From Scatophagus argus (taxonomy: Eukaryota > Chordata > Actinopteri > Scatophagidae): 64,000 bases of DNA. Position 1 is the stretch's first letter; each line of letters starts with the position of its first letter. The stretch is from the NCBI RefSeq assembly GCF_020382885.2, contig NC_058511.1:20016504-20080503 (forward strand), written 5' to 3'. Positions 1 to 12,900 of the stretch are shown piece by piece. The notes under the pieces are model-generated. The model did no database searches. It saw only the letters and a list, made by a program, of their open reading frames with translations, and was not told where the DNA came from. The position numbers and the translations under genes were made by a program.

Positions 1-27
1 GCGGTATAGAAAATGGATGGATGGATG
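1..27 (+). repeat. 3' tail of interspersed tRNA-like fish repeat
   Basis: The window opens inside the end of a common fish element whose terminus reads GCGGTATAGAAAATGGATGG. The same terminus is seen at 21310-21331 and, inverted, at 10260 and 59215. The body of this copy lies left of the window. Confidence 0.75.
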
Positions 28-818
28 TTCTGTATATCTGTACAGACAAAGTGCATACAACTACAGAAATTCTGCTCCCAACTAGGTCCAAAGTTGCAAT
101 ATTACATATATACATATTATACTTACATTATATTTTCCTTAAAACTTACTAAAATGTAAAGAATTTGTATCATAAAGCTGTAAAAAATCTTAATTTCTAC
201 ATCAGAGGCCTCGTAAAACAATATCTGAGAGGTCAAAAATTTTTTTGCTAATTTTTTTCTATATTTGGGTCTTACAGGGATAAGGAGATCATATCACTGA
301 AATATTTTTACATTTAAGTAAATAATGATAATACTGAATTTGTTTGCATTTTTTTGCTGTGCTGTGTGCCAGCCTTGCTGCAACTTTGTCCCATTGGCCA
401 ATGGCAAAAAATCTTCTGCAGCCCAAAAAGCATTTTCCCCATAGACCACTTTTATAAAGAGATGTCTGTAAAAAAAATGAGAAGACACCCTGAGATGCAA
501 AAAAATAATTACTTTGTCAATTCTTTTTTTTCTTTTAACCATGAAGGTTTTATGTTTTTATAATGTTCTTAAAGCATAGGCAGGTGATTGTTATCTGGAT
601 GATATCATCTCAGTATAAAATCTATAGGGTGAGCCAGTGACTTCAAGGAAAAAGACAGTAATAGACAGGTGCAGTGGGTTGCCCATCACATAATAAATCA
701 GGTAGACAGAACACATTTTTGCCATATGAATGAACTAGGTGAGCAAGTTCTCATGAATGAATGATCTTGAAGTCACGAATTCGGTTTACCTAACAGCCCT
801 GGGTCCTTTAAAACTTAC
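28..818. other. AT-rich non-coding sequence
   Basis: No supportable exon, RNA gene or intact mobile element is visible. If the PM20D2-like exon copy at 819-965 belonged to a second gene, its next exons should lie here or further left. Nothing resembling PM20D2 exon 3 is seen in this stretch. Confidence 0.5.
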
Positions 819-965
819 TCATGTTCAGCTACAAGTGGAGCATATGGAGCATCATCCTGCATGGGGTGGGCCATGAAAACCACATCCATATTATCAAAGG
901 CTACCTCCCTTAGCAAGTCTATTTTACCGCCACCATCTTCCTCAGCTGGAGTCCCTAGCTGTCAC
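819..965 (-). pseudogene. Extra diverged copy of PM20D2 exon 2
   Basis: The reverse strand closely matches PM20D2 exon 2 (4293-4441). It keeps the conserved [11 protein letters not shown] segment, the FMAHP segment, an AG acceptor and a strong ATGA|GTAAGT donor at the homologous place. Compared with the working exon it has lost 2 nt near its 5' end, which shifts the frame if the ancestral acceptor is used. A new AG seven bases further in (GACAG|CTAGGG, exon then 819-958, 140 nt) would restore phase and leave about 46 codons with no stop. No exon 1 partner is visible in 966-1816. It is most likely a relic of a partial tandem duplication, but a spliced paralogue running off the left edge is not excluded. 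Confidence 0.7.
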
Positions 966-1270
966 CTGTGGAGATGATTACTGTTATTATTGTTAGCAAT
1001 TATTGTTTATTGAACACAGCCATCATGCAATGAATCAGGTAAGTTGTCACATTGTGTCTTTTCTGTGTAGCAAAGTATGAAATTTATTAAAATCATGTAA
1101 CTAAATAGGTGTTGATTGTTGTCTTGTCATATATAGCTTTTGTCTAATCAAAAGTCAGTCAAGACTCAAAGCCTCAACTTTCGTGTTTCAAAGCAACCCA
1201 ACATGTGCTTAGGAAAATTTAAAAAGTGTTAGTAATTAATTGCTTATTTATTAGGGTTATAATTATATGC

Positions 1271-1410
1271 GGGCGGCACGGTGGTGCAGTGGTTAGCACT
1301 GTCGCCTCATAGCAAGAGGGTTCCAGGTTGGAATCCCGGTCTGGGCCCTTCTATGTGGAGTTTGCATGTTCTCCCTGTGCCTGTGTGGGTTTTCTCCGGG
1401 TACTCCGAAC
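1271..1410 (+). repeat. tRNA-like fish SINE fragment (head)
   Basis: It begins GGGCGGCACGGTGGTGCAGT and continues through the 'tagcactgtcgcctc' and 'gtttgcatgttctcc' blocks. The copy breaks off after 'ctccgggtactcc', so only the 5' half remains. Confidence 0.8.
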
Positions 1411-1595
1411 ATTTTTGATCCCCTTTCAAGAATTTGAAATTCAGTCAGACCCAAACAGAGTGAAGCTGCTTTAAGCTACCATGCAGCACACAAATGGAAC
1501 CAACTTCCTGATTCCTTTCTTTCGAAGCTAAATAAAAACTCTTCACCTGTTATTTGCAACTTATTACTGCACAGCAATTGTCTTTTCAATTTAAT

Positions 1596-1601
1596 TTTAT
1601 T
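1596..1601 (-). terminator. Candidate PM20D2 poly(A) signal
   Basis: AATAAA on the minus strand, about 215 nt after the PM20D2 stop codon. Position and hexamer fit; cleavage evidence is needed to confirm it. Confidence 0.35.
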
Positions 1602-1816
1602 TAATCAAATCTAATTTAAAAAGAGCTTATTCATTAATAACTACTTAATTATTTCTCTTGAATCTTAACTGTTTTAATTGATTTGCCTCTACATTTGAAA
1701 TTCACTGCATTTGCTACGCTTTGCCTAAAATGTAGCAAAGTACTGTTGAACCCTGCACATTGTTTTTTGACAACAGGAACAAGTGTGCAGACAGTGTGCA
1801 GGGAGCATCAGCAGTG

Positions 1817-4800
1817 TTAAGCAGACTGCTCTGTGCTCTTTCTCTGCGTCCTCTCCTCCTTCAGTTTGGCCTCAGTGAACTCCTGCTTCACCCTCTGCAG
1901 CAGCTCCGGATGCAGCAGCACATCCAGGGCCGTCATGGCCAGAGCCTTCGCCGCCCTCAGGGTGAAGAACTGAGCTCTGTCTTCACCTGCATCAACGACA
2001 CAAGCACATTGTCAACCAAATATGTGTTAGACATTTTCCAAAGCAAAAGACGAAACTGTTTTGGAAATTTCTGTATTTTCAAATATTATAATTTTGAGGG
2101 CATACACACCAGCAGCAACAGTGTATTCCTCTGTGTGGTTCAATGCATTAGAACCAATGTAGAAGTATGGATGGATACCAGGTACTACAAATGTCACATT
2201 GCCAAAGTCTGTGGAACCTGAAGATAACAGACAAGAGACAAGTGAAGTGAAACAGAGGAAATCAACGGGGGCATCACGTTCAGCCCAGTAAGTGATCCAT
2301 CCTTCATGTATTTAGACAGTTTCAAAAATGTCCTTATCCTTATCCATGTCAGGGCCTGCATCCGCCATGAGGAACTGCGTTAAGGTGGTCCAGCTGCTCC
2401 CTACCTTACCATGTCTTCATAATGAGATAATAATGACAACTCTCTCAAAATGAGAGAGCTGTGTGTGACCTCGTCCGCTCTTGCATATTTGTTCCTCACT
2501 CTTTGGAAGTACTGATATATCAAGCACAGGGGCTGTTGTCTGACGTCCGCGGAGGACGTAAACGTACCAGATTCATTCCTGAGGACTTCTTCGTCTGTGG
2601 TGAAGTCCATCCCCAGAGCCTTTCCATTTTTCTCATACAGCTCCTCTAGTACAGCATTGCGCAACATGTTGTCATATTTATTTCTTGCAAACTGTACTTC
2701 AACCTGAAAGGAAACTACATGACTTTAAGCAGGACTAGCCTTTAAAATGTTCATATAACAGTTCACATGAAAGCGAATATTCAGCCATTATCTATTTCCT
2801 CCCATGCCAAACATTTCTGGTGCTTCACAGCAAAACAGCAATGCAACATTCCCCCTTAACAACTGAAGTAGATGGGGACTTGTTTACATGTAGGCTATAT
2901 GTCTATGAAGGCTTCTGTAGGCTGGGATAAGCAAGGTGTACAGAGTTATGTTTTAAAACAAATCTCCAGCTTCTTCAATTGTGAGCAGAGGCGTCAGTAT
3001 CCAGAATATAGTGCACCTCGGGGGTTGAGTAGCTAATGACGGGGTTTTCATTATTGGGTGAACTGTTACTTTAATCTAGTCAGATGCAAAGTGACACAGG
3101 CATAGCACCTGTATGTTTAGGATTAGAAAATTAGACAATTCCTCCTAGTGGTAGTATGAAAAAAGACAGTGTGGAAGGCAGCAATATATGTTTCAGTTAT
3201 TACTAGTCACAAACACAGGCCAGAAAAACACTGATCATTTATTCTTTACCTCACAGCCAGTTGCTGCAGCTGCTGATCTAAAACACATCTCAGCCTTTTT
3301 CTTCAGAACAGGAAGCTCAGCACGTGACGGGGTTCTCAGATAGTACTCCAGCTCAGTGTAGGCAGGGATGATATTTGGTTTCACTCCACCATGCTTTATG
3401 ATACCTGCAAAACAGAATGAGGTTTAATCCAAGTTTACTAAACTCCTCGGAGCAACACACAGGTACCAGAAGGTCATCACTTCTTCACCGTGAACTCTCC
3501 AGTCTGGTTTCATCTGCTGTCTGAGCACAGACAAGTTGTTGTAGCACAGCACCGCCGCATCCAATGCGTTGATTCCCTCCCAGGGGTAGGCTGAGGCATG
3601 AGACTCCTTACCGTGATACTTTATGGTTACACTGGAAAACAGAAGACAAACCACATCTCAGTCTCTCTGCTTCTGTACAGAGCGCATGAAAGGTTCCCTG
3701 TGCAGTTACCTCTAGTGGAGGTTTACATGCACGCCAATACACGTTCTGCCAATCACTAATCAGGCAGGGTAGTAGGTGGTAACATGCCATGAGATACAGA
3801 AATGTGTCAGTAAAGACAAGGAAGAAGACTTGAATTGCTGAAAAAAATTATCTAAAATGTTTTATGAGAAAGAAAATGCCTCCAACACATTTGCTACAGT
3901 TCAAGAATACACACAAAGAATTTTGGTGAGTAAAACTAGAGGTGAATATAACTTTTGAGTGTTTACAAGAACACAAATATGACAATAACCAGACTATTTG
4001 TCCATGGAGGCCAAAGCTCCAACATCAGAGGCCCCACATTAACTGCTAATTAGTGTTGCATTCATGCAACACCGCAAGTTCCGTTAATGGTTGTTGCATT
4101 TATGATCTTTTTTGATCTTGAACTGGGATGCCTTACTAATGACATGTGTAACTAAGCAGTAACATAAAACAGAATGTACTGTATCTCATTACCAGGCCGC
4201 TAGTAAAGAACACTGTGTGTTTCCAAGTACAGCAAACACAACAAATAAAAAAAAAATATTAGTGCTGAGATTTTGGACAGTAATAAACATACTCATGCTC
4301 AGCCACGCAGGGCAGGTACGTGGCATCCTCCTTTGATGGGTGGGCCATAAAGACCACATCGAGGTCCTCAAATGCTCCCTCCCTCACCATGTCAATTTTA
4401 CCTCCACCATCCTCCTCAGCTGGGGTCCCCAGCACCATCACCTGTGGGGACAAGTCAACCATATACTTTTGCATCACCACCGCACAGCCTGTAGTTATCA
4501 TTTCTCTTTGACTCTAGTGGATTAAAATGAGCTAAACAAGTGAAAGAGACTAAAGCATTCAATTTTTGATTGATTTCCTACCTTTAAACAGCCATTTGTT
4601 AAATTCATTTCATGAACATAGCACCCTGAATACTCCCTATCTTATCCCATCTCTTTGGTTAGTACTTGGATGAGGGACTGCTTGGGAATAGCAGATGCCT
4701 CTGTCACTTCATTTATGCAATCACTTCTTTTACATTATATATTTTTAATTAACTGATATTACTTGATAGAAATCTGTTTTCACTTTGACATTATAGAGGT

Positions 4801-6500
4801 TTTTTTTTGTAAATTTTGACAAATTGTATTGGCTATGATTACATTTATAAAAACAATAAAAAGGGGAAAACAGGGGTGCATACTTTTTATAGGCACACTA
4901 TATACTGTGGATGCACAGTACCATTACTGCTACCTGTCATGCCTGGTGTTTTTTGTTATGCTTTGTCTTTAGATTTCAGTCCATGTGCCATGTTTCATGT
5001 TTGTCTTGTCATGTGTTTCCATGTATTATGTTCAAGGTTTTTCTCATGTCCTGTTTTATTTTGAAAAGCATCACTTCCCCTGTGTGTCCTGTTTTCAGGT
5101 AGCTTTGCTTTTGGTTTTCTTGATTGCTTTCTCCCTCCTAACGTGTGTCACCTTTGTCTCGTTGTCATGTCTATTTACTCCTTGTCTTCCCAGCCACCTT
5201 TGTCTGAGCGTTTGCATTATGTCTTGAATGTGTTCTTGTCATGCCAGGATCTTTTTGCCTTGCTTTGCCATGCTGTGTTGTGTTTTTGCCAGGAATTTTG
5301 CCACAGTAGGTGTGCTTTTTGAGTTTTTTGCTTTATTAAAATAAAGACTATTGCTTGGACCTCTACCTCGCCTGTCTGCCCTTTTGACTCTGCATCGGGG
5401 TTCAGTCCTTTTTCTGTCAACCAAGATGCCCGATCCGTGACACTATCATTATTACTGTTACTAATACTGCTATCATAATCACTGTAGTACCTCCTGTATA
5501 CTTCATTATCATTATCTACAGTTCCAATATTTCTAATATTATTACTGCTGCTATGCATCTCTGCTTGTGTTCTGCTTCACGCCCACCCACCCCCCCCCAA
5601 ATTCAGAATGAGAAATAAAGATCAATTTGAACATTAAATATATGGTCTTTATACTGTATTCAACTGCATATAGGTTGGAAAGGATTTGCAAATCACTGCA
5701 TTTTGTTTTTATTTACATTGCACACATTTTTGGAATCAAGTCCGAATCAAAGCCAAAAGCCAAAGCCAAAAGTGTAAACTTTATTTCAGTTTATCTTAAT
5801 TTCCCAACTACTTTTGCTTCCTAAAATTGGGAGACTGTGTGTAAACATGGCTAAAATTTCTGCACTGTAATTACCCATTATGATTTGAGTTTTCCTTCAT
5901 TTCCTGGTGGTCAGATTTTGTCCTTTATACCTGTGCTACTTCTTCAGGAGACATTCATATCTACAGGCGTTTATTGTTAAATTGATCTTACTTGTCTGAG
6001 CAGACCAAACTGCAAAACTTCATAACTAAAAAAAGCAGCCTCTGTGGTTGAGCAACAGAAGTGTGAACATTTCACCACAACATATTGTGTAGCTGTCCTA
6101 CCTGCACCTGGACAGGGAGCTTCTGTGTGTTTTCCAGCACAGCTTTGAGCCCTAGAGCTGCAGCAGCTCCAACCTCGGCTATCAAATTGTGTCCACACGC
6201 ATGTCCAATACCAGGCAGGGCGTCATACTCACACAGGAAACCCACATTCACCTTCTCACTGCCGCCGGTTCCCCAAGTGGCTCGAAATGCAGTCTCTAGT
6301 TTGAAGTGACTGTCGACCTTCCAGCCTTCTTCTTGGCTGAAAAATTCTACCAGTCTGTTGTGAGACTGAGTTTCCTCATAAGCCAGCTCTGGACAGCTCC
6401 ATATGTCCTTACTGAGTCTGTGCAACTTTTCTTTGGCTTCATCTATGCAGCAGCCAACTCTCTGTTTCAGCTCCGCCAGTAAGTCTGCTGTGTCAGACAT
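1817..6500 (-). CDS. pm20d2: PM20D2, M20-family dipeptidase
   Basis: Seven exons were read on the minus strand: 6500-6102, 4441-4293, 3631-3489, 3404-3250, 2703-2568, 2217-2110 and 1986-1817. All junctions are GT-AG, phases match (0,2,1,0,1,1) and the total is 1260 nt, or 419 aa; the human protein is about 436. The family is a cytosolic metallopeptidase that hydrolyses unusual dipeptides ending in basic residues (such as beta-alanyl-lysine), a clean-up role in carnosine synthesis. Visible M20 hallmarks are [14 protein letters not shown] (residues about 91-104, metal ligands), [11 protein letters not shown] (about 138-148, catalytic Glu pair) and the dimerisation-domain start [14 protein letters not shown]. 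The C-terminal part carries STDFGNV and IHPYF...NHTE. The start is the first Met of exon 1, directly before the conserved N-terminal helix. Next to CFAP206, as in tetrapods. Confidence 0.93.
4930..5440 (+). repeat. Retroelement-like 3' sequence in PM20D2 intron 1
   Basis: T-rich sequence ('catgcctggtgttttttg...') runs into 'ttattaaaataaagactattgc...tctgcatcggggttcagtcc...gtgaca'. This arrangement, ending just before a LINE fragment, is typical of fish retroelement tails. The family was not identified. Confidence 0.4.
5441..5572 (+). repeat. CR1/L2-type LINE 3' UTR fragment
   Basis: The block 'attattactgttactaatactgc...gtagtacctcctgtatacttc...gctgctatgcatctctgcttg' recurs at 31150-31270, 39940-40065 and, inverted, at 34295-34440. 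It is the 3' UTR of the LINE whose ORF end is seen at 30697-30912. Confidence 0.7.
5625..5832 (+). repeat. MITE-type repeat remnant
   Basis: The segment 'ttcaactgcatataggttggaaaggatttgcaaatcactgcattttg...' up to 'tttcccaactacttttgc' follows the half-sequence of a widespread fish DNA-transposon derivative. A partner terminus is not preserved. Confidence 0.45.
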
Positions 6501-7547
6501 CTTGCTCGGTTTAGAGAAAGTTATGATGTTCTGTTATCACTAACCTTTGTACTCACACGGTCTGTTTTCAAAGCTGGTGTCCTGCAGTTGTACTATCCAG
6601 TTACAGTAAGCGCCGCCCTCAGCGCAAGCGCTAAATTTGTAACAGTCCAGTTTCAAAATAGACCACACATACTGCATAGTGCTTAAACATCGTTTGCCAC
6701 TGACAAATGATTCTTGAAATAATCCTCATGACGGCCCACCTAACTCTGTGCTAGTGTTCGTACAATGGCTTTAGTAGAAATCTGGCTCCATTTCAATCAT
6801 CGTGCAACTGTTTGTAGCATCAGTTCTTAAAGAATGTCCAAGCGGACAGCATAATGGAGGGCAATGACAATATGCATACTATCACTATATATTACTACAA
6901 CCTAATCATTAGAAATACTACAAAAGTTTCAGTCAGGTTTCAGACAGTTCAATAGCACTGCATTTATTAGCATAAAAATGATCTCTCAAGGACAGCTGAT
7001 TCAGGTGAATGCTCAGCTGACATATGGCTAGACCCAACCACATTCTGATACAGCTGAACACAGTTCTCATTAGCACAGTACATCAGTGGGTTGGGCTATC
7101 TGAGATGACTTGTAAGTGGTCTGCCTCCTGCTGGTGAAAATGCAAATACCTCGTTTGTACTGGTGACCATGTTCCTCACATCCTTCAGATAGCCTTTATT
7201 TAATCAGGGGAAAACCAGCTGAGAGCAAAACGTTCATTCACAATGAAGCCCTGCAAATATGATCAACATTCTTGTACAATTTTCATATAAATATTCATAA
7301 AGAACACAATCAAGGTGATGCATTTTGTGAGAGAGAAGTCTTAAGTGATGATAAGTAAAATGGTAGCTTATTAGGAATGGCTTTATAGAAATAATAATAA
7401 ATAAAAATCATAATGTTGTCCTCTTCGACTGATGAGAGATGGCCTGGTGCAGGATAATGGGTTGGGTTCCAAAACTGTTCCCTGATAGAAATCCAAAGGG
7501 TGCTCTGATACATAACATCTTCTTAGTCAATTTTAGTTTTAAAAGAT

Positions 7548-7735
7548 TCTTCATCAGAATCAGAATCAGAACTGTCTTTACTGCCATGTAAGTGAAGAGG
7601 TTTCACATAACTAGAAATGTGTCTTAGTGACTGGTACATACATAGAACATAAGAACGAGTAACATATAATAATAGAATAAAATAAAACAGAATAAGGTTA
7701 AACAAAATAAGATAAGTAAAATAAATATGGTTCTG
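7548..7735 (+). repeat. Interspersed fish repeat fragment
   Basis: It starts with a doubled 'tcagaatcagaatcagaa' motif followed by 'ctgtctttactgccatgtaagtg' and an A/T-rich 'aataaaataaaacag' tail. This layout is common at fish retroelement insertion ends. The family was not resolved. Confidence 0.5.
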
Positions 7736-9780
7736 GAGGTCATTTAACTAAGGTTGAGCACCTTTCACTTTTGAACTGTACAGGTAACTAATGCTACGTT
7801 TTTTTCTTTGTAATAACAGAATTGCTTCAAAGGAGAAAGCTGTTCAAAGCAGCCTGGGAGCAGCAACAGAAACTGTTTTTACTCTGCACATTTCAACTGG
7901 AAACAGCCATATGAACAGGGGACATGGCTTTGAGCCTGTCAGACACAGTGGACTCTTCAGCCTTTAGGTATATTTTGTGTTTGACCAGGTGTTTCCTCAG
8001 GTTGCACATATTGCCCAGGCCAGCTTTGCATGTCGCATCAAGCTGAAGAGTGTATTGTATTAGACAGCCTTGCAGTGAGTGTTGTCTGCACCGGGTTTTG
8101 ATAAGGGCAACCACACCTGCAGAGGTGATGCAGTCTCTCTTTCCATCTGTTGATTTGCTGTCTCACCCAGGTGCGCTCTCAGATCCCAAAAATGGGCACC
8201 AGCTGATTTAACGTGAATCAGTACTTGATGGTAACAGCGTAATTCATTTATTGCTCACAAAGCCAACAAGAGCAGCACCCAACCCTACATCTAGCCATAA
8301 ACCCAGGAACTTTCAACATGCAACTTTTTTAATATGAACCTTTTGTACTGAGAGTAACTTAAAGGATTTTTTATTTGAGGTCTGGTAAAGAGAAAGCAAT
8401 TAGTATTATCATCATGGCCTTTTGATTAGCAAGGGCATTTAAAATCAAATTAGCACAATGAGCCCATACCATTTACGTACAATGGGAACAGGATAAGACC
8501 TCTTATTGAGCATCCCTTTTGTGAGTTCTAGGAAACCAGACTGATGACCATCTGTAAATATTGCATGAGTTCTGCTAGTAAGATAACAATGAAATCAGTT
8601 ACGTGCATTTGTGTCAAAGCCAATCAATCTAGGTCTATGTTGAACGTCTTAAGCAAATCAGCAGGGCAGTCACAGCACCGTCTGAAACCACACCACAAGG
8701 GATTTAACATGTGACACAGAAAGTGACACATTTGAAAGGAGCTTTTCAAAGATTTTGGCTGAACATGACTCTCTGGAAATTGGGTGGTAAGTTATTTGGC
8801 TCACTGCTGCCTTTATGCTGAGGCATGACATGTGCTACTTTCCGGATACAAGAGTTAAATTATAAATATGTTAAAGTTTAAGTCATGATAGCAACATTCG
8901 GTAATGAGAGTCTTACATTCAAAGATCTGCTTCAATAACCATTTTAGGGTCAACTGAGGTCAAGCCATCAAATGTCTCCTTAAATAAACGACCTAAGGGA
9001 AGCTCTTTCTCCCAAAGGGCTATTACAACTGTGCTAAACCTTGAGTTTAGTTTGCAGAAGAGCTTCTGTTACTGTTACTGAGTAATGGTAAGTCTATAAA
9101 CTCTTACATTTTCTTCTATACCTCCTTTGACAATGTTCATTAGGAAATAACAGCAAAAAATTGTATAAAAAAACCCTCATTATATACGGAAAGTTAATGT
9201 TCCATACTGTTGTTTTTCCTTTAACTCTTTTAAAGTGGAATTAAAAGATGATTTTCTTAAAATAAAAAATAAGGGGTTTCAGGGAAGAAATGCTCCATTC
9301 AAGTCTTTTTTCTGCTGTATTTAGGTTCTTATAATGTCTTAAGAAAAAACAAACAAACTATAGTTCATATTCATTATGCATGTTGGCAATTGTACTTATT
9401 TTTGTCTCAGCATATTGACATATAAGCAGTTTAACTATTTTCAATAATCTGCAAAAATGAGAAGGAAGAAAGATCCCCTCACATGCACTCTCACTTTAAT
9501 CTAGCTCAGAACTTTCAAACACTTAATAAAAACAGTAAGATACACACATACACTTCTGTATTTAGGCAAAGTAATAATAAGTCTTCCAACTATTTAATTT
9601 CCCTCTAAAATATCCTTTGAAAAAGTAATTAGAGAGACTCCAATTTAAAAAAAAAAACCAAAGAGAGTCTACTGGCAATATCCCTTTCCACCCAGTTTTC
9701 CTTGTTTTCCTGGACTGCATATGTTAATATAAAGGCTGAGAACAGGTGTTCCTTTCAACCACAAGAGGTCAGGAATTATT

Positions 9781-9786
9781 TTTATT
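9781..9786 (-). terminator. Candidate CFAP206 poly(A) signal
   Basis: AATAAA on the minus strand about 205 nt beyond the CFAP206 stop. It is a plausible hexamer only; no cleavage evidence is available from sequence. Confidence 0.35.
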
Positions 9787-9989
9787 TTCCTGTCTAAACA
9801 GCTTGTTTATGTGCATGCACTTAAAACAGCAGTTAGAAAAATCTCTTAGGGCAATACCTTGCACATACAGTTCTGTTCCACCTCCAGTCCTCATCAAGTA
9901 AATACAGGAGCAAAAGAAAGAAAATAAAATAAAATAATAGCATACTTACATGAACTTTTGTTCTACACTACAACTAATGGGTTCTTTGA

Positions 9990-12900
9990 TTATTCATCAA
10001 CAGGTCTGGTCAGGTTTACTTTTACCATGTCTCGGTCTCTTTGTCCTCTCAGACCTGCCAGGTAGACGTGAGGTTTGGGTACGTTGCTCTCACCGTCTTT
10101 CTTGCTTTGAGAGGCAGCACTCTTGGGTAACCAGGTCTGTGTGACATTTTCCCGCCTCATGTGGCTCAGATCAGTCTGCACTGAGTGTGTCACTTTGGTA
10201 CAGAGATCAGCCTAGAATTGTGAAATACATATCGGTATCAAATTAACAATTAACTGCTTCATCCATCCATTTTCTATACCGCTTATCCGTCAGGGTCGCG
10301 GGGGAGCTGGAGCCTATCCCAGCTGACTACGGGCGAGAGGCGGGGTTCACCCTGGACTGGCCAATCGCAGGGCTGACACACAAAGACAAACAACCACACA
10401 CTCTCACACTCACACCTAGGGGCAATGTAGAGTAGCCAATTAACCTAATGTGCATGTTTTTGGTATTGTGGGAGGAAGTCGGAGTACCCAGAGAAAACCC
10501 ACGCAGGCACAGGGAGAACATGCAAACTGAGGCGACAGGCATAACCACTGCACCACCATGCCGCCCCTTAACTGCTTCATGTATAGTGTTAATATATGTA
10601 ATTCCTGCTTGCTAGAAAAGCTGGAAGGAGTTTTTCTTCCCCACATGCACCCTGGCTTACCAGTTTGATAGCTTTTCTTCGCAGCTCCCACTCATTCCAC
10701 TCATAGGACCTGACAATGTTTGTCTCCACTGGGTGGATGTCAGTCTGTGTGCCGCTCTCAGACATGGTGGCGGGCTTTACCGGTAAACTTTCTCCAGGTT
10801 GCATCTGCAAAACCACAAGACAACAACTAAGTTTGGATCATGAAATGTAGTGGAGTAGAGGGATAAAGTAACAGAAAATAGAAATACTCAAGTAAAGTAC
10901 AAATAAATCAAAATGATAATTAAGTACAAGACTTTAGTAAATGTACTTAGTTAGGTGTCCAAAATATGGAACTATGTTAATAATCAACATGTAAGAGGCT
11001 GCTGACCTCAGAGTATAGACTGACGGAGGAAAAGTGTCGGTCGAGTCTGAGGAGGTGAATGAGTTCAGGGGAGAGATGGGCTTTCTCTGCCACATCTGCA
11101 ATGAAGTCATCTGGACTGGAGGCAAATTTCAAGGCAGCTTCTTTGGAGCTAAAAGCATAGAGCTTTTCTTTGTGTTTAAGGACCCCAATTTGTGGATTAC
11201 CTGCAAGACACGTGTCAGATATTCCAAAATGAACTTCAAACACAATATTAAATTTGCCCTCCGGTCGAAACTGTTTTTCTTTTTCCTACAGTTGAACGTC
11301 TGAGCTTCACTGTGTGGAATGAAGTATATGCAGAGTCTGACACTATAGTCCTGTTTTCACATTGAAGAGTAAATCTGATTAAGAGGCAGAGCCCACAAAC
11401 AAACAGTTCGCAAGCCAGCATACACAAGTGTGACTGGACTTAGCTGTGATGTAGGAGAAATCTTGTGTGTAGCAGTTACACCCAAAATTAAATAAAGTGA
11501 AATTAAGAATATTACATTTTATTTATATTCCTATATATATATATATACATTTAATGCAGGAGAAAGAATGGGTACCATTTTAAGTATTTTCATATGATAA
11601 TTATACTTGTTTTTGGCAATAAAAATGTCTGACACACAGGGTCATTAAAAGCATTATTCGCGAAATAGTGCAGGAGTGTGCCGTGAGAGGAATGCCTTAA
11701 TACAAACATGGAGGGGATCTTTACAATGCATTGAATATATATATATATATATATATGTATAAATGCAACATACTGAATACATGAACGAGAATTGGCAAAT
11801 GTGTACTATACATATTTTTCATAATTTTGTCTTAATTCTTATGGTTTCGGGATAGTTTTGACAAAGTGATTGTTGGATCGTCTCACACAGTTGTGCAGTT
11901 GCTGACAATCCAACCATTAGGGTTCCTGTTCTGTCTGTCTGTTTAGTGGACAGAACTTCGAGGTGCAGTGGATAGGACAGAGAGTGTTCAGTTTGATGAT
12001 CTAACAATATCTGAATATCTGCATTTTGTAGTTTGCAGGAAAGTGTGGCACATCCAAGATAACACCACAATGCAGAAAAAAAAAATGAAGGATGGATGAA
12101 GAACTGGGAGACACGTAGCCAGGTGACAAACTGTGCGACCTGTTCTGTGAAGCATGTTGAGGCCTTTACACATGTCTGAATCTGACAAAGACAGAACATC
12201 CAAATGCCTTTTCTGATATCACAGTACCTGGCAGCAGAAGCCCATCTCTGTTCACAAGCGTATAGCCACAGACTCCATTATATTGTAATGGCAGCTCATT
12301 AAAGCTGCTTGCTGTTTCAGACAGGAGCCACTCCTGTGTCTTCATCTCAGCTGGAGTGATACACTCTCCTGAAAGGAATAATGAAGAAAAACAACCACTT
12401 TTAAGCTTAGCAGTTATGTAAGATTTTGGGAAACCTGGAATTCATGACTTTAGACACTAACATCCCGCCATACCTGAGGATTCAGTCATTCTTTGTTCAT
12501 CTGTTTTCACCTCTAAAGTCTCCAGAAGGCGGTCTAAATAAGCTTCTGAAAATATTTTGGCCTGAGAAGCAACAAAGGGCTGCAGATTAAGCGCGATGCT
12601 ATTGAGGATGTTGAGCAGCTCCAACTCATCCTGAAGATCACACCACAGCTTTGACAGGACTTTGAATAGCGGCTGTAAGACAATGTGAGAAATGAGAGAG
12701 GTGAGGCAGTAGAAATGACTAAACTGAAAAAATATTGTTTTTTCATTTATATAACATATATTATCAAAGATGCAGTTCAATGCACGTGTACAAGAGTAGA
12801 AACTAAGGCAGAAAGGACTAAAGGAACTCTCAAAGAACTTGAACACTGGCAAGGACTCTGCACTGTGGATAGAAACCACACCAGCCCATATCTACTATTA

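Larger units (their letters stand above)
966..1816. other. PM20D2 3' flank with a SINE fragment
   Basis: This is non-coding sequence between the exon relic and the PM20D2 stop codon. It contains a tRNA-like repeat fragment at 1271-1410 and the PM20D2 3' UTR. Nothing else is supportable. Confidence 0.5.
6501..9989. other. Intergenic sequence, PM20D2 5' flank to CFAP206 3' flank
   Basis: The first about 130 nt are the likely 5' UTR/promoter side of PM20D2. The rest is AT-rich with no supportable exon in either strand. A repeat fragment lies at 7548-7735, and the CFAP206 3' UTR occupies the right end. Confidence 0.55.
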
